From Sphingobium sp. Leaf26 (GTDB lineage: Bacteria > Pseudomonadota > Alphaproteobacteria > Sphingomonadales > Sphingomonadaceae), in the NCBI RefSeq assembly GCF_001421665.1, contig NZ_LMKV01000028.1, positions 857-64,856 of the forward strand: DNA of 64,000 nt, given 5' to 3'. A program made the translations under genes and the position numbers. Below are positions 58,346-64,000 of the stretch, in pieces (position 1 is the first letter of the stretch; every line of letters starts with the position of its first letter). Under the pieces are notes generated by a model. That model saw only the letters and a list, made by a program, of their open reading frames with translations. It made no database searches and was not told the DNA's origin.

Positions 58346-59283
58346 CCGTCGAACAGCGCGCGCAGCGCCGGACTGGCCCGCTCCAGCAGGGCTCGGCCGA
58401 TCGCTTCCGCTGTCACGGCGTCCTCGCGCGGCAGCCGCGCTTCCTCGCGCACCGTTTCCTGCCCGTCGGGGCTGATGATCTCGGCGATCATATACAGGCC
58501 GTCCGCTTCCACGCGCGCCAGTGCCGCGATCGGCGAATGGCAGGTGCCACCCAACCCCTTGAGCACGCTGCGTTCGGCCATCACCGCGTCGAACGTGTCA
58601 CGATCGTTGATCGCCGCCAGCGCCGCGACCATGGCGTCATTGGCGGCCAGCGTTTCGATCCCCACCGCGCCCTGCGACGGCGCCGGCAACATCAGGTCGA
58701 TCGGTATCGTCACGCCGACATCGCTTTGGCCCAGCCGGTCCAGCCCGGCCGCCGCCAGCAGCGTCGCATGCACCTCGCCCGCATCCAGCTTGGCCAGCCG
58801 CGTGGCGACATTGCCGCGAAACAAAGTGATGGTCGCATCGGGCCGCAACCGCTTCACCTGCGCGGCGCGGCGCGGAGAGCTCGTCCCCACCAGCGGATTG
58901 GCCGGCAGCGCGTCGAAACTCTCCACCCCGACCAGCTTGTCGCGCACATCGGCGCGCGGCAGCATGGCGGCGATGCAGAAGGCGTCCGGGCGCAGCGTCT
59001 CCACATCCTTCATGCTGTGGACCGAAAAGTCGATGTCGCCAGCCACCAGCGCCCGGTCCAGTTCCTTGGTCCATAGCGCCTTGCCGCCGATGTCGGCCAG
59101 CGCCCGGTTCTGTATTCGGTCGCCGCTGGTCAGCACGGTGACGATCTGCACGGCATCCTCCGTCCAGCCGTGGACGGCGCACAGGGCGCGGGCGGTCATA
59201 TGGGCCTGGGCCAGCGCCAGAGGCGATCCTCTGGTGCCGAGGCGCAACGGTCGGCCATGATCTCTTTGGGCAGTGAAAAGCAT
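58342..59283 (-). CDS. hemC: Porphobilinogen deaminase (hydroxymethylbilane synthase)
   Basis: A 313-aa protein with LRLGTRGSPLALAQAH near residue 13, VHSMKDVETLRPDAFCIAAM near 88, LVGTSSPRRAAQVKRLRPD near 130, and the dipyrromethane-attachment Cys in GLGGTCHSPIAALA near 240. It polymerises four porphobilinogens to hydroxymethylbilane in tetrapyrrole synthesis. It is divergent from tsaD, an arrangement seen widely in alphaproteobacteria. Confidence 0.97.
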   Translation of the reverse strand: MLFTAQRDHGRPLRLGTRGSPLALAQAHMTARALCAVHGWTEDAVQIVTVLTSGDRIQNRALADIGGKALWTKELDRALVAGDIDFSVHSMKDVETLRPDAFCIAAMLPRADVRDKLVGVESFDALPANPLVGTSSPRRAAQVKRLRPDATITLFRGNVATRLAKLDAGEVHATLLAAAGLDRLGQSDVGVTIPIDLMLPAPSQGAVGIETLAANDAMVAALAAINDRDTFDAVMAERSVLKGLGGTCHSPIAALARVEADGLYMIAEIISPDGQETVREEARLPREDAVTAEAIGRALLERASPALRALFDG

Positions 59284-59327
59284 ATGCGGCTTGCTCTAAT
59301 GGCCGTGGGCATTAGATGGAAGCGGCA

Positions 59328-60362
59328 ATGACCATCATCCTTGGCCTGGAATCAAGCTGCGACGAAACTGCGGCAGCGCTGGTGACGGCCGATGGCCGGA
59401 TATTGGCGCATCGCCTTGCCACGCAGGAGGAGGCGCATCGCCCCTATGGCGGCGTCGTCCCCGAAATCGCCGCCCGCGCTCATGTCGAGGCGCTTGCGCC
59501 GTTGATCGAGGCGGCGCTGGCCGATGCGGACATGACGCTGGCGGATGTGGATGTGATCGCCGCCACCGCTGGCCCCGGCCTGATCGGCGGTGTCATGGTC
59601 GGCCTCGTCACCGGCAAGGCGCTCGCTCATGCGGCGGGCAAGCCGCTGGTCGCGGTCAACCATCTCGAAGGGCATGCGCTCTCGCCCCGCCTCGCCGATC
59701 CGACACTGCAATTTCCCTATCTGCTGCTGCTTGTTTCGGGCGGCCATTGTCAGTTGCTCCATGTGAAGGGGCCGGGCGACTATGCGCGCCTGGCCACCAC
59801 GATCGACGATGCGGCGGGCGAAGCCTTCGATAAGACCGCCAAGCTGCTCGGCCTCGGCTATCCCGGTGGTCCGCAGGTGGAAAAGGTAGCGGCACAAGGC
59901 AATCCGAAAGCGGTGCCGCTGCCGCGCCCGCTGGTCGGCACGGCCGAACCGCATTTTTCCTTCGCGGGCCTCAAAAGCGCGGTCATGCGCGCCGTCCAGT
60001 CCGGCCAATATGGCACCGAAGATATCGCCGCCTCCTTCCAGCAGGCGGTGATCGACTGCCTGATCGACCGCACCCGGCGCGCATTGGCAGCAAGCGAGGG
60101 CATCACCGCCCTGGTCGTTGCGGGTGGCGTTGCGGCCAACCAGCCGATCCGCGCCGCGCTCGAATCGCTGGCTGCTGCGCATGACCTGCCTTTCGTCGCG
60201 CCGCCGCTGTGGCTCTGCACCGACAATGCGGCGATGATCGCATGGGCCGGGGCAGAGCGCTATGCAGTGGGCCTGGTCGATGATCTGACCGTTCCCGCCC
60301 GGCCGCGCTGGCCGCTCGACCCGGCGGCGGAAAAGGCGCGTGGAGCCGGAGTCAAAGCATGA
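59328..60362 (+). CDS. tsaD: tRNA threonylcarbamoyladenosine synthase subunit TsaD
   Basis: A 344-aa protein starting at ATG 59328 ([19 protein letters not shown]), preferred over 59316 because GGAAG precedes it. Metal ligands are in [10 protein letters not shown] near residue 43 and [10 protein letters not shown] near 112. [12 protein letters not shown] is near 134, and the C-terminal [15 protein letters not shown] is near 300. TsaD transfers the threonylcarbamoyl group to A37 of ANN-decoding tRNAs. It is followed 13 bp on by gpsA. Confidence 0.97.
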   Translation: MTIILGLESSCDETAAALVTADGRILAHRLATQEEAHRPYGGVVPEIAARAHVEALAPLIEAALADADMTLADVDVIAATAGPGLIGGVMVGLVTGKALAHAAGKPLVAVNHLEGHALSPRLADPTLQFPYLLLLVSGGHCQLLHVKGPGDYARLATTIDDAAGEAFDKTAKLLGLGYPGGPQVEKVAAQGNPKAVPLPRPLVGTAEPHFSFAGLKSAVMRAVQSGQYGTEDIAASFQQAVIDCLIDRTRRALAASEGITALVVAGGVAANQPIRAALESLAAAHDLPFVAPPLWLCTDNAAMIAWAGAERYAVGLVDDLTVPARPRWPLDPAAEKARGAGVKA

Positions 60363-60375
60363 AGGGCGTGAAGGC

Positions 60376-61347
60376 ATGAAGGCGGGAGTCATCGGTGCGG
60401 GTGCCTGGGGCACGGCACTGGCGCAATTGCTGGCCAGCGACGGCCAGCCGGTCGCCCTTTGGGCGCTGGAGCCGGATGTGGTGGATGCGATCAATCGCAC
60501 CCAGGAAAATCCGCTCTATCTCGCCAATATCCCACTCTCGCCCTCGATTGCGGCGACGACCAGCATGGCCGACCTTTCGGATTGCGCGCTGCTGCTGGTG
60601 GTCAGCCCGGCCCAGCATCTGCGCAGCGTCGTGGCTCAGGCGCCGGCTGGCGTCCCGCTCCTCCTCTGTTCGAAGGGTATAGAGGCCGGCACCAGCCTGC
60701 TCATGTCGGAGGTCGCGCAACAGGCGCAGCCGACCTCGCCCATCGCCGTCCTGTCCGGCCCGACCTTTGCCCATGAAGTGGCGAAGGGGTTGCCGACCGC
60801 CATCACCCTGGCCTGTGAAAACCGGGAACTGGGCCAGCGCCTCGCTGCCCGGATCGCCCGGCCGGCCTTCCGCCCCTATCTGTCGGACGATGTGATCGGC
60901 GCCGAAATCGGTGGCGCGGTCAAGAATGTGCTCGCCATCGCCTGCGGCGTCGCGGAAGGCGCTGGTCTCGGCCTTAACGCCCGCGCCGCGCTGATCAGCC
61001 GAGGCTTTGCCGAAATGACCCGCTTTGGCCTGGCGCGCGGCGCGCGGGCGGAAACGCTGGGCGGGCTGTCGGGCCTTGGCGATCTCGTCCTCACCTGCTC
61101 TTCCACCAATTCGCGCAATTTCTCGCTGGGCAAGGGGCTGGGCGAAGGGGGCAGCGCCGCCGACCTCCTGTCCAACCGCCGCACCGTCGCCGAAGGGGCC
61201 TTCACCGCCCCCGTCCTGCGTGATGCCGCCCGCGCCGCCGGCGTGGAAATGCCGGTGGTGGAGGCGGTCTGCGCCCTGCTGACGCAGGCTGCACCGCTGG
61301 CGCAGGTCATCGACGCGCTGCTTGCCCGGCCATTGCGCCCGGAATAA
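60376..61347 (+). CDS. gpsA: Glycerol-3-phosphate dehydrogenase [NAD(P)+]
   Basis: A 323-aa protein starting at ATG 60376 (MKAGVIGAGAWGTALAQLLA) with the Rossmann motif GAGAWGTALA at residues 7-16. LLLCSKGIEAGT is near 96, SGPTFAHEVAKGLPTAITLA near 133, and the catalytic Lys in GGAVKNVLAIACGVAEG near 180. It makes sn-glycerol 3-phosphate for phospholipid synthesis. It probably shares an operon with tsaD. Confidence 0.97.
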   Translation: MKAGVIGAGAWGTALAQLLASDGQPVALWALEPDVVDAINRTQENPLYLANIPLSPSIAATTSMADLSDCALLLVVSPAQHLRSVVAQAPAGVPLLLCSKGIEAGTSLLMSEVAQQAQPTSPIAVLSGPTFAHEVAKGLPTAITLACENRELGQRLAARIARPAFRPYLSDDVIGAEIGGAVKNVLAIACGVAEGAGLGLNARAALISRGFAEMTRFGLARGARAETLGGLSGLGDLVLTCSSTNSRNFSLGKGLGEGGSAADLLSNRRTVAEGAFTAPVLRDAARAAGVEMPVVEAVCALLTQAAPLAQVIDALLARPLRPE

Positions 61348-61401
61348 CCCGTCGCACTGCCGCCGCATTGCGCCTACAACGAACAGATACAGCAACAGAG
61401 A

Positions 61402-62922
61402 ATGAGACAAGGGGTTCATAGTTCGTTGGCGACAGAGGCGTCTCCATCCAAGGATCAGGATGATATCGCCGCTCTGGCCAAGGGCGGGCGGACCAATATC
61501 TTCGGTTTCCTGCTGCGGCTGGCCGCGCGCCTGCCATTCCTGTTCATCGCCGGCCGCTGGTATGGTGCGGAGGCGCTGGGCCGCTTCGCCTATGCCGTGC
61601 TGGTGGTCGAATTCGTTGCCCAGATCGCGACGCTGGGCCTGAAGCGCGGCCTGGCCGGCGCACTGACGCAGACCGAGCGGCCGCATAATCATGTCGTGAC
61701 CGACGCGATGGTCGTGACCCTGCTCGCGGCCTTGCTTGGCTCTGCGATCCTGATCGCCTTCCCGCAAGCGATGTTCCCCAACAGCAACATCAACGGGCTG
61801 GACCGGCTGCTCGCGCTGGTGGTGATCGGCGTGGCGGGATCGGACGTGGCGTTGGCCGCCTGCGCCTATCGCTTCGATGTCGGGGCGACCGTCCGGGCGC
61901 GGTCGATCATCGAACCCTGGGCGATCAGCATCGGCGCCTTCGCCTTCGCCTTCTATTCCAAGCGTGACGGCTTGATCCTTTCCTATGCCGTGTCGATGAT
62001 TGCCGCCTTCGTCGCGTCGATCATCCCCATGATCCGCCATTATGGCTTGCCCACCGGCTGGCGTCCCGATCCGGGCAGGCTCTGGCGTCTTGCCCGCCGC
62101 AACCTGCCGCTCGCGGCGGCGGATGGCGTCGAATGGGGGTCGCGCCGGCTCGACATGGCGATATTGGGCCTGTTCGTCAGCCCGGCGGTGATCGGCATAT
62201 ATTATGTCGCGCAGCAGGTGGCGTCGCTGCCGCAGAAGCTCAAGACGAGTTTCGATCCGATCCTCGGCCCGGTCATCACCCGCAACCTTGCCGAAAACAA
62301 CCTGACCGCCATCGCCAAGCAGGTCAGCCAGGTCGGTTTCTGGATCATCGCTGCACAGGCCGGCATCGCGCTGGCGCTCGGTATCCCCGGTGAGGCGGTC
62401 ATGGGCTTGGTTGGCCCGCATTTCGTCGGCGGCACCGGCGCGCTCGCTTTCCTGTTGCTGGCCGAAGTGGTCGCGGCGACGGCGGTCGTCAGCGAATCGG
62501 CGCTGGTCTATATCGCCCGCCACCGCAACCTGATGATTTCGCTGGTCATGATCGGCTTGCAGGCCGCTTTCAGCTTCGCGCTCATCCTGCTCGGCCGCGA
62601 CCTCAATCTGGACGATATGTGGATCGCCGCCGCGCCCGCGCTGGCGCTCTGCCTGGCGCTGGGGGTGGGGGCCTTCGTCAAGGCACGGCTGCTGTCCCGC
62701 CTGCTCGACGCGCCGGTCAATGCCTGGCGCTGGCCGCTGTTGAGCGCGGCGGGCGTCGGCTGCATCGTCGGCGCCGGCTTCATCGCCCTGCCGCCCCGCT
62801 TCGAATGGGTCGAACTGGCGGTCGGCGTCTGGGCGATATTGGGCGCTTATGGCCTCGTCATCTGGCGCTGGGGCTTCGGCTCCGACGACCGGGCCTTGTT
62901 CCGCAAGCAGAAGCCGGTCTGA
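61402..62922 (+). CDS. Polysaccharide flippase-like membrane protein (MATE/PST superfamily)
   Basis: A 506-aa protein with about twelve to fourteen hydrophobic segments. It begins with a hydrophilic 30-residue tail, then GGRTNIFGFLLRLAARLPFL, typical of lipopolysaccharide/oligosaccharide flippases (Wzx/RfbX type). YYVAQQVASLPQKLKTSFDP is near 270. Such proteins flip lipid-linked sugar units across the inner membrane. No glycosyltransferase genes are adjacent, so its substrate is open. It lies 54 bp after gpsA. Confidence 0.8.
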   Translation: MRQGVHSSLATEASPSKDQDDIAALAKGGRTNIFGFLLRLAARLPFLFIAGRWYGAEALGRFAYAVLVVEFVAQIATLGLKRGLAGALTQTERPHNHVVTDAMVVTLLAALLGSAILIAFPQAMFPNSNINGLDRLLALVVIGVAGSDVALAACAYRFDVGATVRARSIIEPWAISIGAFAFAFYSKRDGLILSYAVSMIAAFVASIIPMIRHYGLPTGWRPDPGRLWRLARRNLPLAAADGVEWGSRRLDMAILGLFVSPAVIGIYYVAQQVASLPQKLKTSFDPILGPVITRNLAENNLTAIAKQVSQVGFWIIAAQAGIALALGIPGEAVMGLVGPHFVGGTGALAFLLLAEVVAATAVVSESALVYIARHRNLMISLVMIGLQAAFSFALILLGRDLNLDDMWIAAAPALALCLALGVGAFVKARLLSRLLDAPVNAWRWPLLSAAGVGCIVGAGFIALPPRFEWVELAVGVWAILGAYGLVIWRWGFGSDDRALFRKQKPV

Positions 62923-62970
62923 CATAGGGCTTCATCGCCGATTCGGCGGCCTGTAGGACAGCGAAATAGG

Positions 62971-63006
62971 AAAAGGCCCGCCTCTCGCCGGAGAGACGGG
63001 CCTTTT
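62971..63006. terminator. Bidirectional terminator between the flippase and PfkB genes
   Basis: AAAAGGCCCG...CTCTC, a GCCG loop, GAGAG...CGGGCCTTTT form a long stem with A- and T-runs on either side. It can end transcription from both convergent genes. Confidence 0.85.
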
Positions 63007-63014
63007 CGGTCGGA

Positions 63015-63995
63015 TCAGGCGAACAGCTTGTCGCGGATCACGCCCAGATCTTCTTCCGGCCGCGCGCCCCAGTGGGCAATGACTTCGGCGGCGGCTGCCG
63101 CGCCCAGCGCCAGCGCATCCTCGACGCTGCGCCCGTCGATATGGGCGGCCAGGAAGCCGGCGGCGAACAGGTCGCCGGCACCGGTCGTGTCGATGATCTG
63201 CGCGACCGGGGAGGCCGGCGCTTCATGGCGTACGCCGTCCACGATGGCGACCGCGCCCTTTTCGCCGCGCGTCGACACCAGCACCGGCACCTTGTCGGCG
63301 AAACGGGCCAGCGCGGCATCGAAATCATCGACCTGCGCCAGCGACTGAATCTCGCCCTCGTTCGAGAAGAGGATGTCGATCATCCCCTGTTCGATCAGGT
63401 CGATGAAGTCGGCGCGATGGCGGTCGATCACGAAATTGTCGGACAGGGTGAAGGCGACCTTGCGGCCGGCTTCACGGGCAGCCTCGATCGCGGCCCGCAT
63501 CGCGGCGCGTGGCTGCGCCGGGTCCCACAGATAGCCTTCCAGATAGAGAATCTTGGCCGAGCGGATCAGGTCGAAATCCACCGCCGCTTCGGGCAGGAAT
63601 TGCGATGCGCCAAGGAACGTGTTCATGGTCCGCTGCGCATCCGGCGTGACCAGGATCAAACAGCGCGCGGTCGGCATGTCGCCCTGCACCGCCGGCGTGT
63701 CGAACCGGATGCCCAGCGCATGGACGTCATGCGCGAAGACGGCGCCGAGCTGGTCGTCATTGACCTGACCGATGAAGCCGCACTTCTTGCCCAGCGCCGC
63801 CAGCCCCGCCAGCGTGTTGGCGGCCGATCCGCCGCTGATTTCCTTGGCCTGTGGCATGTCGGCATAGAGCGTCTCCGCCATGGCGGCGTCGATCAGCTGC
63901 ATGCCGCCCTTGGTCAGCGCATGCTGCGCCAGAAAGGCGTCGTCGCTGCGGGCGATCACGTCGACGATGGCGTTGCCGATCGCGACGACATCCAA
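63015..63995 (-). CDS. PfkB-family kinase, adenosine kinase-like, 5' end outside the window
   Basis: At least 326 aa are visible and the frame continues past position 64000, so the N-terminus is cut; the first residues seen are T-L-DVVAIGNAIVDVIA. PfkB signatures are ISGGSAANTLAGLAALGKK near residue 53 and the anion hole/catalytic base IIDTTGAGDLFAAGFLAAHI near 268-287. The sequence type (DVVAIGNAIVDV, FSNEGEI, RGEKGAVA) is that of bacterial adenosine kinases, though a ribokinase-type sugar specificity cannot be excluded. It is convergent with the flippase gene. Confidence 0.85.
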   Translation of the reverse strand: MDVVAIGNAIVDVIARSDDAFLAQHALTKGGMQLIDAAMAETLYADMPQAKEISGGSAANTLAGLAALGKKCGFIGQVNDDQLGAVFAHDVHALGIRFDTPAVQGDMPTARCLILVTPDAQRTMNTFLGASQFLPEAAVDFDLIRSAKILYLEGYLWDPAQPRAAMRAAIEAAREAGRKVAFTLSDNFVIDRHRADFIDLIEQGMIDILFSNEGEIQSLAQVDDFDAALARFADKVPVLVSTRGEKGAVAIVDGVRHEAPASPVAQIIDTTGAGDLFAAGFLAAHIDGRSVEDALALGAAAAAEVIAHWGARPEEDLGVIRDKLFA

Positions 63996-64000
63996 AGTGG

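Noticed and set aside
60352..62925. 857-codon minus-strand open frame opposite gpsA and the flippase gene
   Set aside because: It spans two unmistakable plus-strand genes, is extremely rich in Arg, Gly, Asp and Gln, and shows no domain; a typical antisense artefact of GC-rich codon use.

Overview
The window is GC-rich chromosomal DNA from a sphingomonad-type alphaproteobacterium, most likely Sphingobium, Sphingomonas or a close relative. The reasons are a TonB-dependent receptor without SusC/SusD partners, a non-phosphorylative L-rhamnose pathway of the type known from Sphingomonas, the gene order ybgC-tolQRAB-pal, a hemC-hemD-mitofilin-like cluster, and several palindromic repeat families typical of this group. 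I saw no rRNA, tRNA, CRISPR array or transposase.

Positions 1-32.5k form a carbohydrate-utilisation locus for a rhamnose- and uronate-containing plant glycan, best explained as rhamnogalacturonan-I or a related pectic or arabinogalactan side chain. Outside the cytoplasm it encodes a TonB-dependent receptor, two rhamnogalacturonan-acetylesterase-like SGNH hydrolases, a GH28, a GH35, a GH115, two GH43-like proteins, another SGNH esterase and two alpha/beta hydrolases. Import and intracellular steps are covered by an MFS (GPH-type) transporter, RhaT, a cytoplasmic GH105, rhamnose mutarotase and the five rhamnose-oxidation enzymes LRA1, LRA2, LRA3, LRA5 and LRA6. That route ends in pyruvate plus L-lactate. 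The same minus-strand cluster carries lutABC for L-lactate oxidation, and the 5' end of kduI, the uronate arm, lies at the left edge. Two IclR regulators and one LacI regulator are present. A palindrome close to TTCCACATAGTGGAA recurs in the promoter gaps of these operons, which suggests a single regulon.

Positions 32.6k-37.3k hold the complete Tol-Pal operon on the minus strand, followed on the plus strand by a 3-hydroxyacyl-CoA dehydrogenase. At 38.5k-42.5k there is a phage-shock locus. pspF diverges from a sigma-54 promoter that drives a 57-aa membrane peptide gene, pspA, pspB, pspC and four further small genes whose products share a transmembrane-plus-coiled-coil design with PspB. This extended operon is the most interesting poorly described system in the window.

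Positions 42.8k-48.1k hold pheT, pheS, rplT and rpmI on the minus strand. A LysE exporter gene and a GIY-YIG gene framed by perfect 31-bp inverted repeats sit between pheS and rplT. Positions 48.2k-56.6k hold hisN, a VOC protein, a small membrane protein, a stand-alone HsdR-N-like nuclease gene bounded by 17-bp direct repeats, prs, nadE, a glutamyl-tRNA synthetase gene, a YcxB-like gene and a lipase-like gene. Positions 56.7k-64k hold hemC-hemD plus a mitofilin-like gene diverging from tsaD-gpsA-flippase. A 5'-truncated PfkB (adenosine kinase-like) gene runs off the right edge.
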